Below are positions 20,920 through 32,289 of a stretch of 64,000 nucleotides of DNA, one piece after another (the first letter of the stretch is position 1; the number at the start of each line of letters is the position of its first letter). This stretch comes from Limnanthes douglasii subsp. nivea (Eukaryota > Streptophyta > Magnoliopsida > Brassicales > Limnanthaceae), in contig JAUPFV010000003.1 of assembly GCA_036936605.1 (NCBI GenBank), positions 109,315,278 through 109,379,277 on the forward strand. Reading direction: 5' to 3'. The translations under genes and the position numbers were made by a program. The notes beneath the pieces were generated by a model. The model was not told where the DNA came from and ran no database searches. It saw nothing but the letters and a program-made list of their open reading frames with translations.

Positions 20920-21825
20920 AATATTAAAGAAGTACAGCGGTTAACGGGGAGATTAGCTGCCTTAAACATATTTATCTCAAGGTCTTCGGACAGGTGTGCA
21001 CCTTTCTTTCAAACTTTGAAGGGTGCAAAGGGATTCGATTGGACCCCACAGTGTGATGAGGCTTTTAATGAGATCAAGAAGCACATGTCCTCTCCCAAAA
21101 CTTTGTTTAAACCAGTTGATGGGGAGACCCTCTTCGTATATTTGGCAGTTTCAAGTTATGCCATCAGTGCTGTGTTGGTAAGAGAGGTCGATGGTCATCC
21201 CCATCCAGTATACTATATCAGCAAAAGCTTGATAGATGCAGAAAGGCGTTACTTGAAACTCGAAAAGTTAGCATTGGCCCTGGTGATAGCTGCCAGGAAG
21301 ATGAGGCCTTATTTCCAAGCTCATCCCATCATCGTCCGGACTTCTTTTCCCCTGAAAAATGTCCTCCAAAAGGCAGACATTTCAAGCAGGATGACTAAGT
21401 GGTCAGTAGAGTTGGGGGACTTCGACATAGATTTTTCTCCCCGAACAGCAGTCAAGGCCCAAGCTGTGGCAGATTTTTTGGTTGAATTCCACTCCGACAG
21501 GGATTCGGAGCAAACCACTGATATAAAAGATAAAAAGGTATGGGTCGTCCGAACAGATGGTGGGTCTAGCACTATGTGGTGTGGTGCAGGGGTGTGTTTG
21601 ACTTCCCCGTATGGAGACAAAATGTACCAGGCTATTTGCTTTGCTTTCAGGGCATCCAATAATGAGTCCGAATACGAAGCAACTATAGCTGGTTTGGAGT
21701 TAGCCTACATTTGTGGGGCTAAGAGGGTCAAGCTGCTAAGTAACTCCCAACTACTTATCCACCATGCCCAAGGCCAATCTGAGGCTAAGAAGGAGCAGCT
21801 TGTAAATATTTACTCCTCCTAAAAA
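20920..21825 (+). pseudogene. Element B RNase H plus archaeal-type RNase H
   Basis: The first part (20920-21500) is the RT-linked RNase H: FDWTPQCDEAF, VYLAVSSYAISAVLV and KSLIDAERRYLKLEKLALAL. The usual first Asp is replaced (YLAVS), as is common in Tat elements. A second, archaeal-type RNase H follows: VVRTDGGSSTMWCGAGV, then ASNNESEYEA, then LLSNSQLL. The first catalytic Asp and the Glu are there, but the third acidic residue is Asn (21742-21744). A 1-nt shift at the A run near 21820 splits off its last part (EHIPRAENELADSLA). Confidence 0.85.
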
Positions 21826-21836
21826 ATGAAGCACTT

Positions 21837-22415
21837 ATGTTTAAAAGTGTTGTCTATGAGCATATTCCCCGGGCAGAAAATGAGCTAGCAGACTCATTGG
21901 CAACCATAGCATATACGGAGTCGTATCCATGGATCCATGTGCTTGAAAGCCCCTCCATTCAACTTAGTAAGGGTAAAGAAGAGGAAACTTTTGAAGTACA
22001 AGAGACACGACCTCAAGACTGGAGGTTTCCTTTCCTGCAATATCTCTCCGATGGTGTTGTGCCTCTGAATAAGTCACTAGCCAGAACTTTGAAACACAAG
22101 GCTCGTGGTTTTATCATATTGAGAGACGTGTTGTACAAGAAATCTTATAGTAAACCTCTCCTGCGCTGTTTGGGGGATGAAGAGTCTCAAGTAGTCCTCT
22201 TCGAACATGATGGTGAGGGATCAGCCCCTTGTGGATTTAGAGCCTTAACAAGAAGAGTTTTACTCTCTGGTTACTATTGGCCATCAATTATGAAAGATGC
22301 TAAGGAATTGGTAAGAAGGTGTGACCCATGCCAGAGGTACAGCAATGAGATTCATGTTTTTAAAGTTTTGTCCCTTGTCATACTATCCGGATTGAAACAA
22401 CTAAGGGCTATCTAA
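21837..22415 (+). pseudogene. Element B RNase H tail and truncated integrase
   Basis: Starts with the end of the archaeal-type RNase H (EHIPRAENELAD), then a linker, then the integrase zinc-binding domain: GYYWPSIMKDAKELVRRCDP and CQRYSNEIHV. The second His of the HHCC finger seems lost. The frame leaves the family sequence at about 22353; the whole DDE catalytic core and C-terminal domain are absent. An internal deletion has joined the finger directly to the spacer before the antisense gene. Confidence 0.82.
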
Positions 22416-22700
22416 ACTCTAGCCGGAGAACTTAAACACTCTCACTATGAAACAACTAAAAGCTACTTAAACTCTGGCTATTAAAATTAGAACAAACAAT
22501 GAAAGAAGATGATAGTTGAACAAAACAGAAATATTCATTGAAATAACTTAAAATTGCCTTGGCCTTCCCAGGACTTTTGAATGATCAAAGTAGAACACAA
22601 AAAATCTATCCGGTCAGATACCGGACACCATTACAAAAAGAGTGCCTTGGCCTTCCAAGGACTTTAGTCTGGATAGAAAATAAACAAAGTGGATCATAAG
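22416..22700. repeat. Spacer with small direct repeats, element B
   Basis: Between the convergent ends of pol and the antisense gene. Two imperfect repeats are visible: TTGAAACAACTAAGGGCTA-like at about 22393 and 22447, and CCTTGGCCTTCC-AGGACTTT at about 22557 and 22645. No coding potential. Confidence 0.6.
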
Positions 22701-24218
22701 TTAAGGTTGAGCCTTTGAAGATGGCTCACCTTCATCTACCTTCTTTCCCTTAGGATCGTCTTTCTCTTCATCTGGGCTCTCCCCAGTATGTTCTCCATCA
22801 CCTGATGAATCACTAGAGTAGCCGTACCTATCGCCTTTGGCCATCGTGTGGTATGGGAGGTCTTCAGGCTCAACATAAAGCCATAAGTCCCCTAGGTTCT
22901 TCTTCAGAAACTTTTCATGGAAAAGTAGAACCATATCAGACCTCACCTTCTCAAGCAGTTGCTCTTCGCTTTTGATCATCTGGTTGGCATAGGCATTGAT
23001 CTTGGCTTGGATCTTGGCCTCCTGCTCCTGTAACAAAGTATTTTTCTCCTCGGCAGCCTTGGACACTGCATTCTCAAGAGTAATCTTGTCGGTGGTTAAG
23101 TTGGTGACGACTTTGTCCTTTGCCTTGGTTTCTTCCTTCGAGGTAGCAAGGTCTTTCTCCAGACCGGACAGTTTCTCCTGGAGGTCTTTAATGGTTTCCT
23201 CTAAAGTGGCGACTTTTGTGGTGCTTGTCTTTTGGCTTCTTTTCAACTCCTCGTTTTCTTCTTTCAACATGGCAAAATTAGAGGTGGCAGTGCGAAGGTC
23301 TTCGGACAGCTTCTCCTTGTCAGACTTAAGGTCTTTAATGATGTCTGCCTGACTCCGTACTTGTCTCTCCAACATAAGTATAGGCTGCACATTGCTTAAC
23401 AAGGAGTGGGCTATAGCATCCCTTTCACTAGAGACAACAAAAGTCTTACCGTTAAAATTGACTGTGTTGGAGCTGCTCGGAGGAAGGTAAGGCCTTGCAA
23501 AGTCATCTCTGGGGAGATTGAGGAAGTATTCACCAAGCTCACCAAGGCCGGTGATGTCTACTCCATCTATGTTGATATCTCCCCCCTCGACCTCATCGGT
23601 GTGGAAGTCACCAGGAATCTCCTCAGCATGCGTTGGGTCTGCATGATCAGCTTGAAGCGAAGGCTCCGGAGCCCGGAGAGAAAGCTCATCTCCCTTAGAT
23701 GTCTTTTTCTTCTTAGCCTCCCGGTCTGCGCCTTCACTTCCCTGATTCCGATTCCTCTTGGAAGCCCTTGGGAAGTTTTGGGAGATCCGCTTCTTGCTTT
23801 TCAGTCTCTTGCTCCACCACCTGCAAGAGAGCAGCATCAATTTGGCTCTGAACTGGCCCCTCTGGGTCTGTTGGAGCATCCTTCTCAGCATCAGCAGGGT
23901 TAGCATCACCCACCACCTTTTTGCCCTTCTTCTTCTTGCCTTTCATATTGCTCGGGGCTTTGGCCCGGCCTGGCAGGAAGAGTGTCCCATCTGGTTCATA
24001 GGTCCTCTTGAGCACAACGTCCGGAGAAGGCTGGGTAGTGAGCTCCTCCCAGGTCAAGTCTCTCCGACCTGTGGTGTTCCACAGGTGAGACCTTGCCAAA
24101 TTTCCACTAGTAAAAGCATCGTGGAATCGGTTCCCCCAATTCTCAGCAGCCCAGGCATTAATCTTGCCACAAGTTATCTGCCCGGCTTTCTGATAGCCAC
24201 TGAACTCCTTGGGCAGTT
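22701..24218 (-). CDS. Antisense gene of element B, exon 2 (one frameshift)
   Basis: On the minus strand, after the acceptor at 24219, a frame runs to 23734: W-x4-NRF, NLARSHLW, then a Lys-rich stretch. A frameshift at about 23760 moves to the frame that ends at 22701. That part holds a Lys/Arg-rich patch, LPRDDFARPYLPPSS, a coiled coil of about 130 residues (heptads rich in Leu, Glu, Lys; about 22900-23330), then a conserved Leu/Trp-rich segment and an acidic Ser/Asp/Glu tail (SSDSSGDGEH). D has the same kind of tail and E a matching C-terminal block. Looks like a self-associating protein; function unknown. Confidence 0.75.
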
Positions 24219-24299
24219 CTGATAAGACAAAAGTAAGACAAATTAGTATAAACTAAGTCTAAAAAGAAAAGAGAAGAGAGACAAATGCAAGATACTTAC
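24219..24299 (-). other. Predicted intron of the element B antisense gene
   Basis: On the minus strand: GTAAGT donor from 24299, a T-rich body with an ACTAAT branch-like motif, and TTGTCTTATCAG acceptor ending at 24219. Length is 81 nt, enough for a plant intron. Phase 1, matching the intron of element A. The unspliced frame meets a stop inside it (24259). Confidence 0.75.
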
Positions 24300-25661
24300 G
24301 GTCACTCCTCCATCTACTTCTGAGGAGGCTTGGGTTCTCTCCGGATTTTATCTTCCTGCCGTTTTCCCAGGCACCACTAACAAAGAGGAACTGAGTCCTC
24401 CAGTTCCTCTCCGCCTCCAGCAGATCGTCGACAGCCTTGAAACCATCCCCCATATTGAAATGGTAAAAGGGGATGTGGTGGTTTTTGTACAGGCTGGCCA
24501 CTGCAGCAAACTCCTCCATTGGCAGAGGGATCCCGGACAGCCTTGATGCCATGATACATGACATAAGGGTATACCAAGCGTTGGGGCTTAGCTGGCTCGG
24601 ACAGAGTTTGATCAGATGGAAGTATCTGACAATCTCTGGGTCTAGCGGGAACCTGAGCCCCCAGTTGAACAGCTCCGTAAACATGACCACTTCACTCAAC
24701 CTGCAGTCCATGGGGGTCTCCGGGTGTATAGGGATCCTGATCTTTACATTTTCTGGAATGCCCCACTTCGAACGCATCATGACCAGCTCGGCAGTGTGGA
24801 TGAATGTGTAGTTGATTTTTTTTGTAAGGAGAGGAGGTAATTAACGCTGACCTTGTGAAAACAAGGCCCTACTTTTCCTTCTAGGCTCTCCGGCAGATCC
24901 GGATGCCTCAAATACAGCTTCTCCTTGCCCTTGTCCTTCTTGGCAACTATCTCTTTACTGGTCTGACCGGAGGGCTCAGACTCAAATGGGGCCTCTTCAA
25001 CAGAGTCCTCCATCACTTCCTCCATGATTGTTGAAGGGATTTCAGCAGCTGTAGTGGGGGGAGGGTTCAAACTTGACTCAGCCTTATCTCCGGACTGATG
25101 GGCCTCAGTGCCCCTTTGATTTCTGCTCTCCGATAGAGTGTTTGGAACAAAAGTTTCTGGTTGAAGGTTTGGATTGGAGCCCTCCGGTCCGGACAGCCTG
25201 TCCTTAGGGGCTCTGATTGGCACCTCTGATCCTGTGCTGCTGTCTTTTGCCCCCGACCTTGAGGGAGTATTTTTGGTCCCCAGGCCTTTAACCAACCGGC
25301 CTTTCCTCTTGTCAACCAGCTTCTCAGGGGAGTGCTCCGTATCCGATCCCATTGCAATAAAGGGAGAAGTTTTTCTAAGGCTAGTGACTGTAATTCCTGG
25401 CTCGACAACAGGCACCGATTCCTGCACTGAGGAACCAGATATTATGGGGGAGAGGTTGGTTTGAAATAGTTTTCTAGGCTTAGTACCTTTGGAAGAGGAC
25501 GAGCCTCGATCTGACTCGGTAGCAGAAGTGTTTAGTCTCTCAACAGGCGAGGTGGGTAACCCTGCTGCAATCCGTCTTTCTCTTTCAACTTTTTGAGATT
25601 TCTCTAACTCAGAAAGGTTGAGCCACCCGCCTTTGACAAGAGCGTTCCTCGCTGTAAACAT
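24300..25661 (-). CDS. Antisense gene of element B, exon 1 (one frameshift)
   Basis: Starts at an ATG (25659-25661, minus) about 92 bp after a TATA box. The N-terminal 280 residues are polar, Ser/Pro-rich and apparently disordered. A frameshift in an A8 run (about 24817-24824) separates it from the conserved block: MRSKWGIPENV, TELFNWGLRFPLDP, LCPSQLSPNAWYTLMSCIMA, then NWRTQFLFVSGAWE just before the intron. The block aligns with A, D and E. Function unknown; a relation to the 'putative gypsy-type transposon' family is possible. Confidence 0.78.
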
Positions 25662-25753
25662 AAACTATTGAACTAAACTTTTGCTTTAGAGAGAGAAATC
25701 TTTGAGAGTTTTTGCATAAGTAAATTTGAAGGTAAAACAGTAGGAATGAGTTT

Positions 25754-25763
25754 GTATTTATAG
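25754..25763 (-). promoter_or_regulatory. Core promoter (TATA) of the element B antisense gene
   Basis: CTATAAATAC on the minus strand, followed by an A/T- and CT-rich leader and then the ATG at 25661. Identical ten bases lie upstream of the antisense genes of A and E. Confidence 0.7.
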
Positions 25764-26089
25764 TAAATCTGAAAAAGGAAGTTGATTCCTAGGAGAATAC
25801 TAAAAGTTTGGCAATGATTAAAAGACGACGCTGATGTCACCACCTTTAATTGAAGAAGTTACTTTTCGAAGAAAGTGGGTTCGAAGTTCAAGGTGAAAAA
25901 ACAGCTGAAGCAACCAATCAGAAAGTGACACGTGTCCCACGAACTCTGGCAAAAACCGTTTTGAATTCGTGAAGCTTTATCTGTCCGGATAAACCCATAG
26001 CCCAAATTGACAGACCTGTCCGGATCAAAACTACCCTTGAAGTCGGACTGTTTTTCAGGTCTTTGACAAGAATAGTTGCACAAACACCT

Positions 26090-26103
26090 AAAAATGGGGC
26101 TCC
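26090..26103 (+). promoter_or_regulatory. Polypurine tract of element B
   Basis: AAAAATGGGGCTCC directly before the 3' LTR, the expected plus-strand primer site. Confidence 0.6.
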
Positions 26104-26530
26104 TGATGAGTCCGAATTCTGCGTGCTCCCCGGACAAGGACAGATCGGTCCAAGGCCTCCGGACCGGACAGGTCACACGAACCGAACAGATCGCTTCGAA
26201 CACTGTGACCATAGGACTGTTCGAACTATGACAAAAGTACTAAAAAACCTAAACACTTCTTGACTAAGCTACTTGCTCTCCTACTTAGAGCTCATGGGTC
26301 TTTCAACATGACCTGGGTCCATTAAACATGACCCGAAAGCCCATAAGGGCCCAAACATCAGGGTATAAATACCCAACCACCTGCATTAAGTGTGGGTAAT
26401 GAGAATTAACTGCTACCAGACTGCTTAATTATCTATCTACTCTCTACTCTAAACACATAACACCCTCACACTACTATAAAACACCAACCAAATTACTAAG
26501 CCTACCCTTAGGTGATAATTAACCTCACCA
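26104..26530 (+). repeat. 3' LTR of element B
   Basis: 427 bp, opens TGATGAGTCC and ends CCTCACCA, followed by the target duplication GAAAT (26531-26535). Carries an 8-bp stretch (CCCTCACA) missing from the 5' LTR. Confidence 0.93.
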
Positions 26531-26535
26531 GAAAT
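26531..26535. repeat. Right 5-bp target-site duplication of element B
   Basis: GAAAT, identical to 17130-17134. Confidence 0.9.
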
Positions 26536-26579
26536 ATAAAATATATAATTAGTTAAATAATTTTAAACATGACTCAAAT

Positions 26580-27491
26580 GATTATTATGCGAGCATTGTT
26601 TCTGGGCATAGCGACATCCGGTCTCCTTTGGTGATTGGAGTCAATCACATGGAGCTTGTGGGGGATGACTTCATCATGAAAGAATCAGCAATGGGCCCTC
26701 TGGAATCCTGGAAAGCATGTCTTTCAGGATATTTTCTTTCTCAACCAAGCAACCTGAGCTTCCTCAAAGCAAACATTGAGACTCTGTGGAAAAGGTTTGG
26801 CCTCATTCAATTTAAGCCCCTTCCCGAAGGCTATTTTCTTTTCCAATTTGGATATGAAAGTATGGTTAAAAAGGTCTTAGAGGGAGCCCCATGGCATTTT
26901 GGAGGAAATTTGATGATCCTGAAAGTTTGGGAACCACTTTCCCCACTTATCAAAGATCCTTACACGGAAATCCCAATCTGGGTAAAGGTGTTCAATTTGC
27001 CCCTGGAACTCTGGACGGCAGAGGGATTTAGTAACATTGGCTCAGTATTAGGGACTCCTTTATATGTGGATCATCAAACGGAGAGGAAAGAAAAGCTCTG
27101 ATTCGCACACATCTGTATTATGATCTCTGTAGGATCTCCTATCCGCTCTGAGCTCACCTTTAAGATAAGGGGAAAATCTATCATGGTATCTTTTGAATAC
27201 CACGGCCTACCTCCCCAGTGCGCTAACTGTAAGGTTTTTGGTCATCCTACTCGTATCTGCAAAAAAGGCCCCTTGAAGCTGTCCTCAATCCCAGCTCCAA
27301 CTTCATCCTCTGAGGAAGATCCTTCCGAGTACATTCCTGAAGCAGACCTTAGTAATCACCTTTCATCCATTATTGAAGGGAAAGAAGTGGAAAGCGGAGA
27401 AGAGGCGGAATCTCCTCCAAAAAGGCTTCGCACTGTAGACCCGAAGGGGAAGGGTAAAATGGATATGGCATCCGACAGGACCATCGTCTGA
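26580..27491 (+). pseudogene. LINE-2 ORF1 (DUF4283 and CCHC knuckle)
   Basis: One frame, open from before 26580, with a single TGA at 27099-27101. It contains LESWKACLSGYFLSQPS, VKKVLEGAPWHFGG and IPIWVKVFNLPLELW (DUF4283-type core). After the stop come ICIMISVGSPI and the zinc knuckle CANCKVFGHPTRIC (about 27217-27260), then an acidic tail. ORF1 proteins bind LINE RNA. The start Met is missing. Confidence 0.8.
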
Positions 27492-27513
27492 TGCACTGTA
27501 AGTCACTCTTCTG

Positions 27514-30500
27514 ATGAATATTGCTTCCTGGAATGTTCGAGGTCTCGATGACCCTGTTAGACAAAAAGACGTAACTGATTTTATTATTAGAAATAGTATT
27601 TCTATGCTTATCCTAGTCGAGACTAAAGTTAATATAGCTAAGGTTGACTCTATCATAAGTAAAATGGTCCCCTTCTGGCATGTCATAAATAATTATTCCT
27701 CCCATCCCCTCGGTCGAATTTGGGTCACCTGGAACCCAAGTGTAATCACAATCTCCAAACTATCCGAGTCGCCCCAGTACATCCATTGCCGAGTCAAATG
27801 CTATAATTATAATGCGACGTTTAGGTTAACATCAATCTATGCTTTTAACGAAGCAATTGATCGCTCTCCCCTTTAGAATGACTGAATAGCCATTTCCAAT
27901 CAGGAGAATCATATCCCTTGGGTCTCACGAGGAGACTTTAATGCTATTCGTCACCTTGATGAGAGAATTGGTGCTTCAGATAACTGGTCTTCAGCAATTG
28001 ACGAGTTTAACAACTGCTGTTACCTAAGTGAGCTTAGTGATCTCCGGTCCACCGGGTTTCACTTCACTTGGATTAACAAGCAGCCTGCTCGTCCAATCCT
28101 CTCTAAAATTGATCGGGTAATGGTCAGTCCCAACTGGGACAACCTTTTTCCAATGTCTTATGCCCGATATGGCTTCCTTAGAACGTCAAACCATACCACT
28201 GTAACTCTTAATCGCGGTCTGCCTAGACCTAGAAGTAAGAAGCCCTTCCGGTTTTTCAACATGTGGCAATCTCATTCTTCTTTTAAGGAAATAGTCCTGA
28301 AAAGCTGGAAATGCCCAGTTTCATCCTCTGGTATGAGGCTTGTAACTGAAAAGCTAGAAAGACTCCAGCTCGAACTCGCAAAACTCAACCGTAGAGAATT
28401 TAGTGATATAAGTAACAGAGTTAGTACGGCTCAATCCAAGTTGTTCGAGACCCAATCAAGACTTGGGCTAGATCCCCTCAATCGGAGACTCATTTGCAAA
28501 GAAATTGAGGCATCCAAAGACTATATATTTTATAGCCGAGCCGATGAGTCATTTCTAAAACAAAAATCTCGAGAAAATTGGATTAAGCTCGGGGACAAGA
28601 ATACTAAATTCTTCCATAATAGTATTAAGTCCCGTCTCTTCCGTAATAAAATCGTTTCAATTAATAATGACTCGGGAGTTACCATCTTTTCGCCAGCTGG
28701 CATCTCTAAAGTCATTGTTAATTACTTCGAGAATTTGTTGGGCACTCAACACTCTACTTCTTACCCGGGTCTGGAGAAAGTCTCTTCTCTGATTACTTCC
28801 ACTGTCAATAGCATTGATAGGGATTTAATGACGTGCGAAATCTCTTGCGATGAAATTAAATCTGCATTATTCAGTATTGACAGTAACAAGTCGTCTGGGC
28901 CAGATGGGTATAACTCTTCCTTCTTTAAATCTTCTTGGAGTATAGTTGGACCTGATATTTGTAATGGTGTCCTTGAATTCTTTAATTCAGGATCTTTGGA
29001 TAAGTCTTAGTACTCAACTTCCATTGCCCTTATTCCCAAAACCGAATCTCCCTCTGTTCCTGGAGACTTTAGACCTATTGCACTATGCAATGTAGTCTAT
29101 AAAATTATCTCCAAAATTCTAGCTAATAGAATTAAGGACTCCTTCCCTTATCTAATCGACCCTTCACAATCGGCCTTCGTGGCGGGAAGGAATATCTCAG
29201 ATAACATTTTATTGTCCCAAGAACTATTGCGAGGGTATCATATCAATGTTGCAGGCAAAAGGATAGCTCTCAAAATAGATATTATGAAAGCATTTGATAA
29301 TGTCCATTGGCACCTAGTTCTTGACATCCTGGTAGCAATGCAATTTCCTAGAAAAATGATTACTTGGATAATAAAATGTATCTCCTCCACCTCTTATTCC
29401 ATTAATATTAATGGAGACTCTTGTGGGAACTTTTCCGGGAAAAGGGACCGAGACAAGGTGATCCTTTATCACCTTTTCTTTTTGTACTTATTATGCAAGT
29501 TCTTTTTGAGTTACTCAAAGAAAAAAGCCAGGATAAAAACTTTAGATTTCACTGGAAGTGCCAAAAGCTTAAAATCATCAATCTCTGCTTCGCATATGAC
29601 CTGATGATCTTCTGCCATGGGGACTCCAACTCTCTAAACCTTATAAAAGAGGCCCTAGATGAATTCTATAAGCTCTCTGGACTTAAAGTTAACCCCTTAA
29701 AAAGTCATATTTTTCTTTCGGGTATTGAGGATCCTCTCAAGTCTAGTATATTTCCCATTCTGGGCTTCCCGGAAGGTACTCTCCCAGTAAAGTATCTGGG
29801 AGTCCCCCTTATAACGAGTAGACTTACCCACTCGGACTGTCGTCCGCTTCTTCACAAGATCACTAATCGCATTGAGTCCTGGACCTCCAAACACCTCTCT
29901 TATGCAGGGAGGCTTTAGTTGATTAAGTCTGTCTTATTTGTTGGTCAGGTTTATTGGTCCTCTATTTTTATTCTTCCCTCTAGAATAATCAAAGAGCTAA
30001 GCCAATACCTTAGTCAATTCCTCTGGTCGGGAACGATCACGAAGATTCATGGGGCAAAAGTTTCCTGGGACTCTGTAATGTCTCCCATAAAAGAGGGTGG
30101 CCTTGGGATTTTGAATCTAAAGATTTGGAATCAGACGGTCATCCTTAAGCACCTTTGGTCTATTGTTAGTAATAAAAATCACTCCATCTGGTGTGAGTGG
30201 ATAAAAGTGGAAAAAATGAAAGACAAAAATTTCTGGACTATCCATTCTGGATCCAATCCATCGTGGATATGGATGAAAATTCTTCGTTTGCGCCCTTTGG
30301 AAAGTAATTTGTACAGGGTGGCTATTGGCAATGGTAAAAATACTTCCTTCTGGTATGACCCTTGGCTTCTTTCAAAGTCTCTGGCATCTCATTATGGAGA
30401 AAACATTATAAGTGACTATCGTCTAGGAGCTAATCTTAAGGTATCAGAAATCATTCACAATGGAAACTGGAACTGGACAGTTGATATCAGACCAGCGAGA

Positions 30501-31127
30501 GCCCGAAGTAGACTACATCTACTTGAAATTAATAACCTCATCCAAAATCTTCCCCCCCCTAACATCGCCTCCATTGATGTTCCGTTCTGGACGACAAAAG
30601 AAGGAAATTCTACGTTCACTATTAAGGACACGTATAACGCAATTCGGTCGCCCAGCCCCGAAGTGGGTTGGGCCGGCTTAGTATGGCACAAATATAACAT
30701 TTCTCGCCACTCCTTTATTCTTTGGCTTGCTATTTTAGGCAAGCTTGTAACCAGGGACAAAATTCTCGGTTGGGGACTAAACACCCCCACTGACCGTGTC
30801 CTGTGCAATTCTGATTTTGAATCTATCTCCCATATTCTCTATGAGTGTAGATTCACTCAGAATATTTGGTCCTATGCTAGTTCTAAGCTAGGATTTCCAT
30901 TCTCTTCTTCGTGCTGGCAATCTTAGATTATCGAGGCGTGAAAATGGTCTAACTCTCGTGACCATTTTATCTGGCGTACTTGCTTTGGCGCGATCACATA
31001 CCACGTCTGGAAGGAGCGGAATGCAAGAATTTTTGGTTCCGCTCCAGCCCTGGATTCTTTAACATTCCATCGTATTGTAGACGATCTACGATTCAGATTC
31101 CAGGGTACCAAGATCAGCTGGCCGTAG
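27514..31127 (+). pseudogene. LINE-2 ORF2 (endonuclease, reverse transcriptase, zf-RVT)
   Basis: Starts ATG with MNIASWNVRGLDDPVRQKDV, the AP-endonuclease opening; GDFNAI and IDRVMVS follow. The frame runs to about 29450, with stops at 27874, 27883 and 29008, and includes the RT opening LIPKTESPS-x-PGDFRPIALC and KIDIMKAFDNVHW. One shift near 29450 leads to the frame with RQGDPLSPFLF, the catalytic box as FAYD instead of FADD (about 29595), and VKYLGVPL. Stops at 29916 and 30924 follow. The zf-RVT region (FTIKDTYNAIR, then WHKYNISRHSFILWLAILGK) and WKERNARIF close the protein. Confidence 0.85.
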
Positions 31128-31398
31128 TAAAATATTATGCTTCATCTGCTTACTCCTCTTTTTCTTTGCAGGATTTCCTATCTCCAAGACTTCTAGCAAT
31201 CCTCCAGTCGATCTGATCAAGTCCGAAGTCTGAGCCTCGATTATGTCACGTCAGCAGACAGAGATCTTATGATTCCTATGTTCTATGTTGTATTTCTTAA
31301 TCAAACTCTCTTTCGTTTAAATGTCTCCTCGGGGTATGCCCCAGGTCTTTTGTATGAACTATTTCCATGAATTTAAAGTTTATTTCACCAAAAAAAAA

Positions 31399-31594
31399 TA
31401 GATCTAAACAACTATATTTTGATAAAAATGTTTTAAAATAAGTAGCATGCAAAAACTTACTATATATATATATATTAAAATATGATAAAATTACTTGTTT
31501 TTTACTCTTTTTATTTTTTTTAATATTTTAATAGATGTGTAATATTCATATATATATATATATATAATTAATTTAAAATATTTATACTATATAA
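31399..31594. repeat. AT-rich spacer with TA microsatellites
   Basis: Two short (TA)n runs, at about 31459-31476 and 31550-31566, between the poly(A) end of LINE-2 and the poly(T) end of LINE-3. Nothing else seen. Confidence 0.7.
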
Positions 31595-32289
31595 CTTTTT
31601 TTAATCCAAAAGACATTTTATTAATAATCCAATTACAGACCCACAGGAAATGGGTTAAAAGAATACAACCTAGATACTTTCATCACAAAATCTAATTTCT
31701 GACTCTAAATTTGGGCAAAATTTATGACTTCCCTCCACCGTCAAAATTTAGACCTTATAAGGCAATAATGAAAGCTCAACTAGATTTTCCTATAATTAGA
31801 TCTGTTCATCTTTACGAGCTGAAAGAGGATTAAAAAATATCGAGAACTTCATTGAGTACCAAGAAACATCAACTCAATTCTGGAATATAGAAGATTAAAA
31901 GGAAGAGAGCTTCACCGATAAATATTAAAGGGTAGAAACCAGATAAGAGATTCAATGATTCCATTCTACAAAGATCAGACAGACGTTCCTTCAAATGCAT
32001 AGGGGACAGACTGCTAAACTGAGAGATAATTTATTTGGTCGATATCCAGATAATGGCTAAGAATCTACAATTTAAACCTTAAGAGAAAGTAAGAGATTGA
32101 CATATGGTTTTTAGATTACATGCAACTGCCATTATGGAGATATGATTATCTTAAGATTCAGAAATTATGTGATTAAGTGATGTTCCAAATGTACTCTAAG
32201 CCAATTCTCTCCAGGAAACTAATGGCCTTAAGCTGATTAGGAACATTGAGATTATTAATTTTCTGCTTTATTTTACATTTTAACATCAA

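Larger units (their letters stand above)
17135..26530 (+). mobile_element. Tat-type Ty3/gypsy retrotransposon B, both LTRs, internally deleted
   Basis: A 9.4-kb element with two similar LTRs, a primer site, gag-protease, reverse transcriptase, RNase H, a second archaeal-type RNase H, the integrase zinc finger, then an antisense gene and the 3' LTR. A second RNase H is characteristic of the plant Tat clade. The integrase catalytic core is deleted, and pol carries stops and frameshifts, so the copy is not autonomous. Hand alignment of the LTRs shows about 13 substitutions and one 8-bp indel in 419 bp, so insertion is fairly recent. Confidence 0.92.
26536..31398 (+). mobile_element. LINE-2: plant L1-type retrotransposon, 5'-truncated
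   Basis: ORF1 (DUF4283 and zinc knuckle), then ORF2 (endonuclease, reverse transcriptase, zf-RVT), then a 3' end of about 270 bp and a run of A at 31389-31398. No RNase H follows, unlike LINE-1 and LINE-3. It is much less decayed: most of ORF2 is still in two frames. ORF1 has no start codon in frame, so the 5' end is probably truncated near 26580. I could not find a convincing target duplication. Confidence 0.85.

Noticed and set aside
22701..23909. Coiled-coil protein as a possible host gene (kinesin- or myosin-like)
   Set aside because: It lies inside element B, continues the antisense exon after one frameshift, and its tail is matched in D and E.
25859..26212. Minus-strand ORF overlapping the element B 3' LTR
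   Set aside because: Overlaps LTR and polypurine tract and has no counterpart in the other elements.
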